This document shows positions 41,778 to 49,806 of a stretch of 49,806 nt of DNA, one piece after another. The notes below the pieces were generated by a model. That model saw only the letters and a program-made list of their open reading frames with translations, searched no databases and was not told where the DNA came from. Numbering within the stretch: position 1 is the stretch's first letter; each line of letters begins with the position of its first letter. The position numbers and the translations under genes are program-made. Where the stretch lies: positions 1-49,806 of the forward strand of contig NZ_BOPO01000108.1 of assembly GCF_017312725.1 (NCBI RefSeq), written 5' to 3'. The DNA comes from Actinocatenispora comari. GTDB lineage: Bacteria > Actinomycetota > Actinomycetes > Mycobacteriales > Micromonosporaceae.

Positions 41778-42171
41778 CCGGCGCCGCGGCCGGGGATTCG
41801 TCGGTGCGGCTGAAGACGGTGAGCACCGACCCGTCGGGGTCGCGCAGCCACGCCACCCGCACGCCGTCGGTGTCCGACGACACGCCGTCGGCGTCGACCT
41901 CGAACGGCAGGTCCGCCGGCCCGAGGAACGCCACACCGCGCGACCGCAACGTGCGGACCGTCGTCCGCACGTCGGCGACCCGGAAGCTCGCCACCGGCCA
42001 GCTGGCCGTACCGGCGTCGGAGAACCCGGCGAGCAGGTAGATCACCGTGCCCTCGTCGGCGTGCAGCAGCCAGCCGCCCGGGGTCGGCTCACCGGCCAGG
42101 CCCAGTCCGCCCTGGTAGAACTCGCGTGCCCGGTCCAGATCGCTGACCGCGATGATCGGTCCCACGTGCAT
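41764..42171 (-). CDS. VOC-family (glyoxalase/bleomycin resistance-like) protein
   Basis: A 135-residue protein with the paired beta-alpha-beta-beta-beta modules of the VOC superfamily: HVGPIIAVSDLDRAREFYQG with LGL, then FRVADVRTTVRTLRSRGVAF and WLRDPDGSVLTVF. Members bind a metal and include glyoxalases, dioxygenases and resistance proteins; the substrate here is not evident. The ATG at 42171 is clear. It lies 34 bases downstream of the DHFR-like gene on the same strand, so the two may be co-transcribed. Confidence 0.87.
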   Translation of the reverse strand: MHVGPIIAVSDLDRAREFYQGGLGLAGEPTPGGWLLHADEGTVIYLLAGFSDAGTASWPVASFRVADVRTTVRTLRSRGVAFLGPADLPFEVDADGVSSDTDGVRVAWLRDPDGSVLTVFSRTDESPAAAPVSRR

Positions 42172-42205
42172 CGGAACTCTCCCTTCGGCGTACCCGCGAC
42201 CGTCC

Positions 42206-42820
42206 TCAGCCGACGTCGTAGGTCAGGTGAGTGGCGGTGGAGGTGGCCAGCACGCTGCGCTGTACCAGGGTGCGCCCGGCGCCGGGGACGAACAGCGGCG
42301 TGCCGGCACCCAGTACCACCGGGGCCAGGTGCAGCGACAGCACGTCGACCAGGCCGGCGGCCAGCGCCGAGCCGACGGTGGCGCCGCCGCCCATCAGAAT
42401 CACGTCGAGGTCGGTGCCGCGTACCGCCGAGGCGGCCTCGGCGCGCTGCCGGGCCGCGGCGACGGCGTCGGCCAGCCCGGTGGTGACGAACGTCCAGTCG
42501 AGGTCGGCCAGCCGCACCGACTCCGGCCGTGTGCTTGTCACGACGACGAACGCCGGCTTGCCGACCTCGGCGGCGCCGTAGCCGACCTCGTCGTCCCAGC
42601 CGCCCGGCCCGTCCACCACGTCGAACAGCCGGCGGCCGAGCACTACCGCGCCGGAGCGGGCGTTCCCGTCCCGAAGCACCTGCCGGTCGTCCGGGTCGTC
42701 GGAGAAAGCCCAACTGTGCAACGGCTCCCCACCGGTACCGAGACCGCTGGTCGGACCGGCGTCGGGACCGGTGACGAAGCCGTCGAGCGACATCGAGATG
42801 TCCGCAATGATTCGCGTCAT
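42206..42820 (-). CDS. Dihydrofolate reductase-like (RibD C-terminal domain) protein
   Basis: A 204-residue NADPH-binding protein of the DHFR/RibD_C superfamily. It starts RIIADISMSLDGFVTGPD and contains GAVVLGRRLFDVVDG and DVILMGGGATVGSALAAGLV, the latter resembling the cofactor-binding loop. Actinobacteria carry many such paralogues that are not true folate reductases, and I expect the same here. The ATG at 42820 matches the family start. Confidence 0.88.
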   Translation of the reverse strand: MTRIIADISMSLDGFVTGPDAGPTSGLGTGGEPLHSWAFSDDPDDRQVLRDGNARSGAVVLGRRLFDVVDGPGGWDDEVGYGAAEVGKPAFVVVTSTRPESVRLADLDWTFVTTGLADAVAAARQRAEAASAVRGTDLDVILMGGGATVGSALAAGLVDVLSLHLAPVVLGAGTPLFVPGAGRTLVQRSVLATSTATHLTYDVG

Positions 42821-42902
42821 ACCGGTACCGACGACGCCCGCGCCCGGAACTCATCGCCGGTCGGGACCTGCGTCGCCTCGACAGCGGGTGGCGGTACGAG
42901 TT

Positions 42903-42936
42903 CGTGCCGGTGTCCGACGACACGGACACCGGCACG
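42903..42936 (-). terminator. Strong hairpin terminator after the lectin gene
   Basis: CGTGCCGGTGTCC (42903-42915) and GGACACCGGCACG (42924-42936) form a perfect 13-bp stem with an 8-base loop, 18 bases beyond the lectin stop on the minus strand. It also lies upstream of the DHFR-like gene and so isolates the two. Confidence 0.8.
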
Positions 42937-42954
42937 GCTCGTCTCAGGTGGTGG

Positions 42955-43446
42955 CTAGACCAGCGGCAGCTGCCACCGCTGCCACTGGCCACCGTTGCAG
43001 GGGGCCGCGCGCAACCCCTTGCCGCTGGTGTCGTCCAGGCAGTAACCGGTGTAGACGTTCCGCAACTCCGCCCAGGCTCCGTACCAGGTGACCCGCCACA
43101 CCTGGTAGTCCAGTCCGTTGCAGGTGACCAGCCGCAGACCCTTGCTGCTGTCGTCCAGGCAGGTGGACGTCATGGCGTTCTTGAACGTGTCCCGTTGCGT
43201 CGCCACGGTCGTGGTGACCCAGGACTGGGCACTGCCGTAGGCGCAGGTACTCGGGTACGGCGCCGTCATGCTGCTGGCCACCCCGACACAGCGCCCGGTC
43301 CACTCGTTGTGGAGTTTGCGTATCGAGGAGGCCTGCGCGGCCTGGCTGGTCACCATCACCAACGCGACGAACGCGACCGCCACCAGCACCGTGAGCCGCA
43401 GCAACCTGCCACCCATCCTGGTCGGCGCCGTGATGCGAAGCTGCAT
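42955..43446 (-). CDS. Secreted ricin-type beta-trefoil lectin
   Basis: A 163-residue exported protein: signal peptide 1-39 (hydrophobic LTVLVAVAFVALVMV, ending AAQA) followed by one beta-trefoil. Repeats with CLDD...G...C and QxW-like ends are visible (CLDDSSKGLRLVTCNGLDYQVW, written to its last W, and CLDDTSGKGLRAAPC with QWQRWQ). Ricin-type domains bind galactose or other sugars. Here the lectin has no catalytic partner domain. The ATG at 43446 follows GAAGGAGAAGCC. Confidence 0.88.
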   Translation of the reverse strand: MQLRITAPTRMGGRLLRLTVLVAVAFVALVMVTSQAAQASSIRKLHNEWTGRCVGVASSMTAPYPSTCAYGSAQSWVTTTVATQRDTFKNAMTSTCLDDSSKGLRLVTCNGLDYQVWRVTWYGAWAELRNVYTGYCLDDTSGKGLRAAPCNGGQWQRWQLPLV

Positions 43447-43591
43447 GGCTTCTCCTTCGTGGTCGTACGAATCGGTGCCGCCCATCCTGTGCGCCGGCGA
43501 GGCGCCGCTCCAGGTGCTTCAGCCAGGCCTGAAACAGGACACGGCCAGAAACGGAGTCATCCGGTGCCCCGACGACGGCTACAGTGGCGGC

Positions 43592-44290
43592 GTGCCGGAT
43601 CGCAGCGACGTGTCGAGGTGCGATGCGAGCGGTGAGTCTCGCGACGAGCTGGCGGAAAGCCTCAGGTTTCAGGGCGACGTCGAAACCGACCGTGGTCGCT
43701 GGCAGCTCTACCGACAGGCACTGGGATCCGAGGACCACCATCCGCTGCTGCTGGCGGCGCTGCGGCACGAACCCGATCCGCAGCTGGTCCTGTCCGTTGC
43801 CTATCTGGCGATCTCGATGCTGCCCGACGCGCTGCACCCGGCATGGACGTCGGTAGTGCCAGAACTCTTGCGGCACAAGGCAGCGGAGAGATCGGCCGAG
43901 GTCTCCATGCTGCGACGAGCAGTCGTGGGGCGGCTGGCGTCCGAGGAGATCGAGCCGACCAGCTGGACGAACTGGCTGCAACTGCGTATGGCCTCTCAGG
44001 CAATCGACCGCGCGATTGTCGACGACCTGGCCGACAACGGGCGCACCAAGCGGATCCGCAATGCCGCCACTCTCCGTTCCCGCTCGTTGGCGGCCGTGCG
44101 CACCGATGCTGGCGGGCACGCCGGCGAGTCCCTGGGTGATGTTCAGCTCGACGGGATACTGCCGACCGCGAGCGGCTGCTCCGACGAAAACAAGACGGTC
44201 AACGGCTCCGTTGTCGTCTCGTGCCGAGACCTGACGGCCGAGTGGCAACCCACCGTCACCGAACCTGTCGATTCGACAGGGCTGGTATGA
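43592..44290 (+). CDS. Hypothetical helical protein (HEAT-repeat-like)
   Basis: A 232-residue protein without a family I recognise. A likely helical core (residues 25-150) includes WQLYRQALGSEDHHPLLLAAL, then RHEPDPQLVLSVAYLAISMLP and RHKAAERSAEVSMLRRAVVG, which resembles paired HEAT-like helices. The C-terminal 60 residues look disordered. The GTG at 43592 is an arbitrary choice among weak starts, since no clear ribosome-binding site is present. Its codon use is less extreme in G/C than its neighbours. It is divergent from the lectin gene. Confidence 0.6.
   Translation: MPDRSDVSRCDASGESRDELAESLRFQGDVETDRGRWQLYRQALGSEDHHPLLLAALRHEPDPQLVLSVAYLAISMLPDALHPAWTSVVPELLRHKAAERSAEVSMLRRAVVGRLASEEIEPTSWTNWLQLRMASQAIDRAIVDDLADNGRTKRIRNAATLRSRSLAAVRTDAGGHAGESLGDVQLDGILPTASGCSDENKTVNGSVVVSCRDLTAEWQPTVTEPVDSTGLV
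44264..44280. terminator. Perfect 17-base palindrome between converging genes
   Basis: CCTGTCGA-T-TCGACAGG lies in the last codons of the hypothetical gene, 29 bases past the gamma-glutamyltransferase stop on the minus strand. It can form a short hairpin and may end the latter transcript, or be a protein-binding site. Confidence 0.4.
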
Positions 44291-44308
44291 CGTCGTGCCG
44301 CGGTCGGG

Positions 44309-46117
44309 CTAGAGGTGGATGCCGATGCCGCCGCGGCGGGGGTCGCCGCCGGCGCCGGTGCGGCCGACGGCGGAGGCGCCGCCGAAGTAGTGGTCCAGGT
44401 CGGGCCAGCGGTGGATCTGGTAGCCGGCGTCGGCGAGGGCGGCGAGTTCGTCGTCGGGTACCCCGGGTTCGGCGTGCGCGGTGCCGGCGACGACGTGGAA
44501 GCGGGCCCGGCCGATCGCGGTTTCCGGGTCGAGCCCGTCGACGAGCACGCCGAGCAGGGTGTGCGCCAGCGCGGTACGGATCCGGGACGCCCCGGCGGCA
44601 CCCACCGCGAGCAGCAGGTCCCCGTGCGGCCCGGGAGCGGGCGACGGCTCGGCGCCTGCCCCGGCCTCCGAACCGGGAACGGAACGGGAGCCGGCGTCGG
44701 AGCGGGAGCCGTCGCCGGGTACCGGGATCGGGGCGGTGACGTCGCCCAGCTCGGCGACCGACTCGCGGGCGGTGGGCTGGTCGGGGCCGAACACCGTACT
44801 GACCTCGACCCGGGTGTCGTCGGGCAGCCCGGCGCCGGGCGAGGTGGCGCTGCCGGTACCGGTGGGCACCTCGGCGGCGACGCCGGTGTGGGCCCGACCG
44901 GCTTCGGTGGCGGTGACCACCAGCGGGCACATCATGCTGTTCATCCGGGCGCCGGGCGGCAGCGCGCCGATGATCAGTTCGCCCTCGCCGAGCATCGAGT
45001 TGAGGTGCACGCCAAGGCCGGGCAGCCAGACGGCGGCGCCGAGGCCGAGGGTGGTGGTGACGACGCAGGCGTTGCCGTCCGGGTCGACCACGGAGATGTT
45101 GGTGGTGTCGCCGAGCCGTTGCAGGGCATGGTCGCGCAGCGCGTCGGCGAGCAGCACCGCCCGGCGGGTACGGTCCGCGCCGAGCACCGCGCCGTCGAGC
45201 GCGGCGAGGGTGTCGATGGTGTGGTTGAGGTCGTCGCTCCGGCCGTACACGTGCGCGTCGGCGAAGCCGGCATGGCCGACCGGCAGCTCCAGCACCCGGT
45301 ACTCGGCCAGGTCGGCGGGGCCGAGCGCGCCGCCGCCGGCTCGTACGGTGTCGATCATGGCGCGGCCGACCGGGCCGGTGTAGAAGGCGTCGGGTCCCTC
45401 GTCGCGCAGGATGGCCATCGCCTTGTCCAGGCCGGGGTGGCGCAGCACCTCGCCGCCGTCGAGCAGCCGGCCGCGCGGCGCGTACGCCTGGGCGCCGTCG
45501 GCGGGCAGCATCGCCGGGGCGAGCGCGCGCAGCGTGTGTGCCTGTGCGGCGGGCAGTTCGGTACCGCGGCGGGCCAGGTCGACGGCCGGCGCCACCACGC
45601 TGGACCAGGGCAGCCGGCCCCAGCGGGAGTGCAGCGCGCCGCAGCCGGCGGTCACGCCGGGCACGGCGACGCTGGAGGCGCCGATCTCGTACGGGATGGG
45701 CACGGTGCCGAGCGTGATCGACACGGGCGTCATCGGCGTCGGGGTCACGTCGCCGTCCAGCCCCGGTACCGCGACGAAGAAGTCCAGGCAGGTCACGGTG
45801 CGGTGCTCGGCGTCGTAGTAGGTGGCGAAGCCGCCGCCGGCGAGGCCGGTCAGGACGGTCTCGGCGGCGCAGCTGGCCAGTACCGCGGCGACCGCCGCAT
45901 CGGCGGCCGAGCCGCCCGCGGCCAGGATGGACAGGCCGGCCTGGGCGGTGGCCGGATGTCCGGCGGCGATACCGGCTGGCGTGACACTCGCCTCCTCGAC
46001 GTGCGGCAGCCGGCGAGGCGGTGCGATCGCCGCACCGGTCTCGGGCGCGGTCGCGCCGGCAGGCGGGGCTGCCGATGACTTTCCAGGTCGGGCACGCCTG
46101 ACCCATCCAGGAGACAT
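44309..46117 (-). CDS. Gamma-glutamyltransferase-family protein
   Basis: A 602-residue Ntn-hydrolase. The family start GIAAGHPATAQAGLSILAAGG with SAADAAVAA, the first-domain motif TGLAGGGFATYY and the autoprocessing Thr at about 338 in GDTTNISVVDPDGNA are clear. The small-subunit motif is GLGVHLNSMLGEGEL, followed by a Ser/Gly/Pro-rich insert (about 505-535). It hydrolyses or transfers gamma-glutamyl groups; no signal peptide is obvious, so it may be cytoplasmic. Start uncertain: the ATG at 46117 has AGGA upstream but adds 45 unconserved residues, while a strong GAGGAGG stands just before a GTGTCACG at about 45,985 that lies out of frame. Confidence 0.85.
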   Translation of the reverse strand: MSPGWVRRARPGKSSAAPPAGATAPETGAAIAPPRRLPHVEEASVTPAGIAAGHPATAQAGLSILAAGGSAADAAVAAVLASCAAETVLTGLAGGGFATYYDAEHRTVTCLDFFVAVPGLDGDVTPTPMTPVSITLGTVPIPYEIGASSVAVPGVTAGCGALHSRWGRLPWSSVVAPAVDLARRGTELPAAQAHTLRALAPAMLPADGAQAYAPRGRLLDGGEVLRHPGLDKAMAILRDEGPDAFYTGPVGRAMIDTVRAGGGALGPADLAEYRVLELPVGHAGFADAHVYGRSDDLNHTIDTLAALDGAVLGADRTRRAVLLADALRDHALQRLGDTTNISVVDPDGNACVVTTTLGLGAAVWLPGLGVHLNSMLGEGELIIGALPPGARMNSMMCPLVVTATEAGRAHTGVAAEVPTGTGSATSPGAGLPDDTRVEVSTVFGPDQPTARESVAELGDVTAPIPVPGDGSRSDAGSRSVPGSEAGAGAEPSPAPGPHGDLLLAVGAAGASRIRTALAHTLLGVLVDGLDPETAIGRARFHVVAGTAHAEPGVPDDELAALADAGYQIHRWPDLDHYFGGASAVGRTGAGGDPRRGGIGIHL

Positions 46118-46239
46118 TGCGTGTCCTGGCAAGCACGATACGTGCAGTGGATGGCGTGCGCGGCCGGGTGGCCATAACATCGGCGGCCAGGCGCAAAGCA
46201 TGAAGAATTCTCACGAACGATCGAGCGGCGGAGGTGGCG

Positions 46240-47655
46240 GTGGTCGACGATCGGCTGCCCACCCGGGTACGGGTCGGCTACGCGCTGGGCTCGCTCGCCA
46301 CCGGCGCGTTCGGCACCGTGCCCGGCCTGCTCCTGCTGCCCTACCTGACCGACACGCTCGGCGTCGCCGCCGGCCTCGGCGGCATCCTCGTGTTGCTGCC
46401 CAAGGCGTGGGACATCGTCGCCAACCCGCTGGCCGGGCGGCTCTCGGACCGCACCGTGACCCGCCTCGGCGCCCGCCGGCCGTACCTGCTGGGCGGCGGG
46501 ATCGCCGTCGCCGTGCTGTTCGCGGCGCTGTTCGCCGGCCCGGCGCGCGGCGCCGCCGGTGCCGCGTACGTCACGGTGGTCTTCCTGCTCACCGCCACCG
46601 CCTACGCGTCCTACCAGGTGCCGTACGTGGCGATGCCGGCCGAGCTGACCGAGAGCGCCACCGAACGCACCCGGCTGGCCGGTGCCCGCATCGTGGTCCT
46701 GGCGCTGGCGATCCTGGTCAGCGGCGCGCTCGCACCGGCCGTGGTCGACGCGGTCGGCGGGCTCGCCGGGTACCGGGTGATGGGTGTCGGGGTCGGCGCG
46801 CTCATCGCGGTCGGCGCGCTCGCCGCGTTCGCGCTCACCGCCGGCGCACCGACCGGCCGGATCGCCACCGCCGCCGGTACGCTGCGCGCCCAGCTGCGGG
46901 TCGCCGCGGCGCACCCGCCGTTCGTGCGGCTGCTCGCCTGCTTCGTGATCCAGGCGGTCGCGATCGGCACCATGCTCGCCGGCGTCCGGTACTTCGCCGA
47001 CCACGTGTTGGACCGCCCCGGCGCCAACTCCATCCTGTTCGCCTGCTTCGTCGGGCCCGCCCTGGTGGTGATGCCGCTGTGGACCCGGCTCGGCCGTCAC
47101 CTCGGCAAGCGCTCCGGGTACCTGACCGCAAGCGTCCTGTTCGCCGCCGGTGGGCTGCTGCTCGCCGCGGCCGGCGCGCTCGGCGCCGGCTGGGCCTACG
47201 GCTGCACCGCGCTGGTCGGCATCGGCTACGCCGGGCAGCAGACGTTCGCGCTGTCGATGCTGCCCGACACCATCGCCGCCGCCTCCGCCCGTACCGGCCG
47301 GCGCCAGGCCGGCGTGTTCACCGGCCTGTGGACCGCCGGCGAGACGCTCGGCCTGGCGCTGGGCCCCGGCGTGTTCGGCCTGCTCCTGTCGGCCACCGGG
47401 TACGTGTCGTCCACCGGCGGCGGTGTGCCGCAGCCGGCGAGCGCCCGTACCGGGATCCTGGTCGGCTTCACCGTGCTGCCCGCCGTCGTGATGCTGCTCG
47501 GGCTGCTGGCCCTTCGCCGGTACCCGCCGGGCGGCGGCGCCGAGCTCGGTGCCCGCCCGCCGGGCACCGGACGCGTTCCGCGTGGCGCCGAGCCGGGCGG
47601 TGGGGGAGCGGATCGTGGCTCTGCCAGTACCGATGATCAGGAGGAACAGCGATGA
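46240..47655 (+). CDS. GPH-type (MFS_2) sugar/cation symporter-like transporter
   Basis: A 471-residue membrane protein with about twelve hydrophobic segments. Signatures are VGYALGSLATGAFGTVPGLL, LLPKAWDIVANPLAGRLSDR and GARRPYLLGG, as in glycoside-pentoside-hexuronide symporters (YicJ/MelB-like). The GTG at 46240 has GAGG at good spacing; another in-frame GTG at 46234 is part of that site. The stop overlaps the start of the PLP enzyme (ATGA), so the two work together. The C-terminal 60 residues are polar and low-complexity. Confidence 0.9.
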   Translation: MVDDRLPTRVRVGYALGSLATGAFGTVPGLLLLPYLTDTLGVAAGLGGILVLLPKAWDIVANPLAGRLSDRTVTRLGARRPYLLGGGIAVAVLFAALFAGPARGAAGAAYVTVVFLLTATAYASYQVPYVAMPAELTESATERTRLAGARIVVLALAILVSGALAPAVVDAVGGLAGYRVMGVGVGALIAVGALAAFALTAGAPTGRIATAAGTLRAQLRVAAAHPPFVRLLACFVIQAVAIGTMLAGVRYFADHVLDRPGANSILFACFVGPALVVMPLWTRLGRHLGKRSGYLTASVLFAAGGLLLAAAGALGAGWAYGCTALVGIGYAGQQTFALSMLPDTIAAASARTGRRQAGVFTGLWTAGETLGLALGPGVFGLLLSATGYVSSTGGGVPQPASARTGILVGFTVLPAVVMLLGLLALRRYPPGGGAELGARPPGTGRVPRGAEPGGGGADRGSASTDDQEEQR

Positions 47656-49172
47656 CGGCGTTACCGGCCCGGGGCATACCGGCCGAGCAGGTGTTGGCGG
47701 AGCTGGGCGCGTTGCGCGGGCACGACCTGCCCACCCACGGCGGCCGGCTCTTCGCGTACGTGTACGACGCGGCGGTGGGCGGCCTGGACGAGTTGGCCGC
47801 CTCCGCGTACGCGCTGGCCGCGCACGTCAACGGGCTGGACCCGACCGCGTTCCCGAGCCTGCTGGCGATGGAGAACGACCTGGTCGCCGCCGCCGCGCAG
47901 GTCACCTCCGGCCTGGCCGGCCGTGTCGGCGAGGGGGCCGCGGGTGCCGTGGCGACGGCCGGCCCGGTGGGCGACGGGACCTCCGGTGTCGACCCGACGG
48001 CCGGGGTGGTCGGCAACGTGACCTCCGGCGGTACCGAGTCGCTGCTGCTCGCGGTCAAGGCCGCCCGGGACGCGCACCCCGACCTCGCCACCCCGCGGCT
48101 GGTCGTGCCCGCCAGCGCGCACGCCGCGTTCGCCAAGGCCGCGCAGTACCTGCGGGTGGCCCTCGACGTGGTCCCGATCGATCCCGGCACGCTGCTGCCC
48201 GACCCGGCCGCGATGGCCGCGGCGATCACTCCCGACACGGTGCTGGTGGCCTGCTCGGCGCCGGCCTACCCGTACGGGGTGATCGACCCGGTCGCCGAGA
48301 TCGCCGCGGTCGCCGCCGACGCCGGGGTGCGCTGCCACGTCGACGCGTGTTTCGGCGGCTGGCTGCTGCCGTACCTGCGGCGGCTGGGCCGGCCGATCCC
48401 GCCGTTCGGTTTCGAACTGCCCGGCGTCACCAGCGTCTCGGTCGACCTGCACAAGTACGCCTACGCGCCGAAGGGGGTGTCGGTGCTGCTGCACCGCGAC
48501 GCCGCGTTGCGCCGCCCGCAGTACTTCGGGTTCGCCGGCTGGCCGGGGTACCCGATGCTCAACGCCACTGTCGCCTCGACCCGCTCCGGCGGCCCGGTCG
48601 CCGGCGCCTGGGCGACGCTGCGCCACCTCGGCGACGACGGGTACCTGAGGTTGGCCGAGCGCACGCTGTCCGCGGTCACCGGCCTGGCCGCTGCGGTGTC
48701 CACTGTGGATGGTCTGCGACTGCTGGCCGAGCCGCAGACCTCGGTGGTCGTGTTCACCTGCACCGACCCCGATCCGTACGTGCTGGCCGACCAGCTCGCC
48801 GCGCGCGGCTGGCACACCCAGCCGCAGCTGCCGTACCCGCCGCTGCCGGCGAGCATCCACCTGTCGGTCACCGCCGCGGTCGCCGACCAGGTCGCGCAGT
48901 TCGGCCCGGCGCTGGCCGACGCGGTCGCCGCGGCCCGCGCCGCCGGCCCGATCCAGGTACCGTCGGAGCTCGCCGCCGCGGTCGCCGACCTCGACCCGGC
49001 CACCCTGGGGCCGGAGACGATGGCCGGGCTCGCCGCCGCGGCCGGCTTCGGCCCGGACGGGTTGCCCGAGTCGATGGCGATCGTCAACACGCTGCTCGCC
49101 ACGCTGCCGCCGGAGCGCCGCGCCACCCTGCTCGTCGAGTTCCTCAGCCTGCTGCAGACCCCACCGCACTGA
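47652..49172 (+). CDS. PLP-dependent decarboxylase / sphingosine-phosphate-lyase-like enzyme
   Basis: A 506-residue fold-type I PLP enzyme. The Schiff-base lysine is Lys268 in SVDLHKYAYAPKG. The cofactor-phosphate motif is GNVTSGGTESLLLAVKAARD, and the Asp pairing with the pyridine N is in CHVDACFGGW. This pattern fits the group II decarboxylase / S1P-lyase branch, which cleaves carbon-carbon bonds of amino acids or long-chain base phosphates. An Ala/Gly/Pro-rich insert (about 90-115) interrupts the N-terminal domain. Coupling to the GPH transporter suggests that it acts on the imported compound, but the substrate is unknown. Confidence 0.88.
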   Translation: MTALPARGIPAEQVLAELGALRGHDLPTHGGRLFAYVYDAAVGGLDELAASAYALAAHVNGLDPTAFPSLLAMENDLVAAAAQVTSGLAGRVGEGAAGAVATAGPVGDGTSGVDPTAGVVGNVTSGGTESLLLAVKAARDAHPDLATPRLVVPASAHAAFAKAAQYLRVALDVVPIDPGTLLPDPAAMAAAITPDTVLVACSAPAYPYGVIDPVAEIAAVAADAGVRCHVDACFGGWLLPYLRRLGRPIPPFGFELPGVTSVSVDLHKYAYAPKGVSVLLHRDAALRRPQYFGFAGWPGYPMLNATVASTRSGGPVAGAWATLRHLGDDGYLRLAERTLSAVTGLAAAVSTVDGLRLLAEPQTSVVVFTCTDPDPYVLADQLAARGWHTQPQLPYPPLPASIHLSVTAAVADQVAQFGPALADAVAAARAAGPIQVPSELAAAVADLDPATLGPETMAGLAAAAGFGPDGLPESMAIVNTLLATLPPERRATLLVEFLSLLQTPPH

Positions 49173-49508
49173 CCAGCGGTACGACCGTTCGCCGCCTGCC
49201 GCCCGGAACGGCGGCAGGCAGGGTCTCCGGCGCGAGTCGATCGTTGAGCCTCCGGGTACGACAACGCGTGGCCCGGTGCGGTGCGGCGTGGCGTTCGCGG
49301 GGTGTCGGCGGGCGGGTGATCGGGCCGGCGGGCGGCGTATGATCGCCGGCGCGGTGTCCGGTTCGCCCGGGTACCGTCGACGGGGCCCCTCGGCCGGCGC
49401 GCGCCGGTCTTCCCGTCGCGCCACCTCTCCCGGCGGCCGCCGAGCGGTCGCCGGCCGACACCGGGGCTGCGCCGCGCGCCTGCGCGGTGCGACGAAGGGG
49501 GACGACAG
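49173..49508. other. Intergenic region with hairpin and possible promoter
   Basis: A 336-base gap. A perfect 10-bp hairpin (GCCTGCCGCC 49194-49203, GGCGGCAGGC 49210-49219, 6-base loop) follows the PLP enzyme and is a likely terminator. A TATGAT (49338-49343) is the clearest -10-like box in the region, though its -35 is poor. It could drive the membrane-protein gene. The rest, 49220-49330 and 49350-49490, shows nothing recognisable. Confidence 0.45.
49194..49219 (+). terminator. Hairpin terminator after the PLP enzyme
   Basis: A perfect 10-bp stem with loop CGGAAC starts 22 bases after the stop. It has no T-run, which is usual in high-GC actinomycetes. Confidence 0.65.
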
Positions 49509-49806
49509 GTGGCGGACACGACGGCGAGACCGCGACGCCGGGCCGGAGTCTGGTGGGTACCGGCGGTGCTCGCCGGACTGATCATCGGCGTGCTGCTCGC
49601 CGGCGCCGGCCTCGCCGTGACCGGCCACATCGACCAGGACAGGTACGGCTGGCGGTGGCCCGCGGGCATCGGCGCCGGCGCGCTGCTCGCCGCGATCCTG
49701 CTGGTACTGGCCGCCACGCTGCACGAGCCGCGGCGCGCGCCGCGCCCGGTGCCGACCCCGGCCGACCCGGCGGCGAGCCGGTCGCCGGTCGCCGCCGAGG
49801 GCCCGG
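49509..49806 (+). CDS. Small membrane protein, truncated by the window edge
   Basis: The frame begins at GTG 49509, after GGGGGA, and stays open to the edge (99 codons seen). A basic N-terminus (ARPRRRAGVWW) is followed by two hydrophobic segments (VLAGLIIGVLLAGAGLAV and GAGALLAAILLVLAATL) and then a Pro/Ala-rich tail. The family is not recognised. It looks like a two-helix membrane protein with a cytoplasmic extension. Confidence 0.75.
   Translation, partial: MADTTARPRRRAGVWWVPAVLAGLIIGVLLAGAGLAVTGHIDQDRYGWRWPAGIGAGALLAAILLVLAATLHEPRRAPRPVPTPADPAASRSPVAAEGP

Overview
The window reads as chromosomal DNA of a high-GC actinomycete, most likely of the Micromonosporaceae. Codons are strongly G/C at the third position, start/stop overlaps of the ATGA, GTGA or TGATG type are frequent, lipoproteins and ABC importers are of actinobacterial type, and an intergenic repeat carrying a GAAGGAGG ribosome-binding site with an ATGAGC start resembles repeats I recall from that family. 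I see no rRNA, tRNA, CRISPR array or prophage. The only mobile DNA is the 3' end of an integrase-type transposase at the left edge.

Left part (1-12,350): transposase remnant; a 48-codon small ORF; an ECF42-like sigma factor with its YCII/DGPF partner and a divergent DinB-family gene, with matching candidate promoters on both strands; a desaturase with an apparent ATT start; a cold-shock protein; a lipoprotein; a thioesterase; a frameshifted amidohydrolase; a secreted phospholipase-D-like protein; an RpiR-type regulator followed by an EamA exporter; a TetR regulator divergent from an ABM-type monooxygenase; and a quinone-oxidoreductase-like protein.

Central part (12,437-30,499, all minus strand): the most coherent system here. 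In order of transcription: an N-acyl-D-amino-acid deacylase-like amidohydrolase, an S12 serine hydrolase, a class-A-like serine hydrolase, a peptide-binding lipoprotein, DppB, a DppC-DppD fusion, DppF, a natural S9-S12 peptidase fusion, an M20 hydrolase, a GNAT acyltransferase, an enolase-superfamily N-succinylamino acid racemase (NSAR/OSBS) and a PucR regulator. The racemase, GNAT and M20 genes match the known N-succinyl route that irreversibly converts D- to L-amino acids. With the importer and four hydrolases, I infer a D-amino-acid-containing peptide scavenging island.

Right part (30,602-49,806): a DUF6221 protein coupled to a secreted PNGase A-like protein; a DUF6745-like protein; a sugar locus with a DeoR regulator and GH4 glycosidase divergent from a PfkB kinase, a sugar ABC importer and a secreted clan-A glycosidase; a VOC protein and a DHFR-like reductase; a secreted ricin-type lectin; an unrecognised protein; a gamma-glutamyltransferase divergent from a GPH-type transporter that is coupled to a PLP-dependent decarboxylase/lyase; and the start of a small membrane protein.
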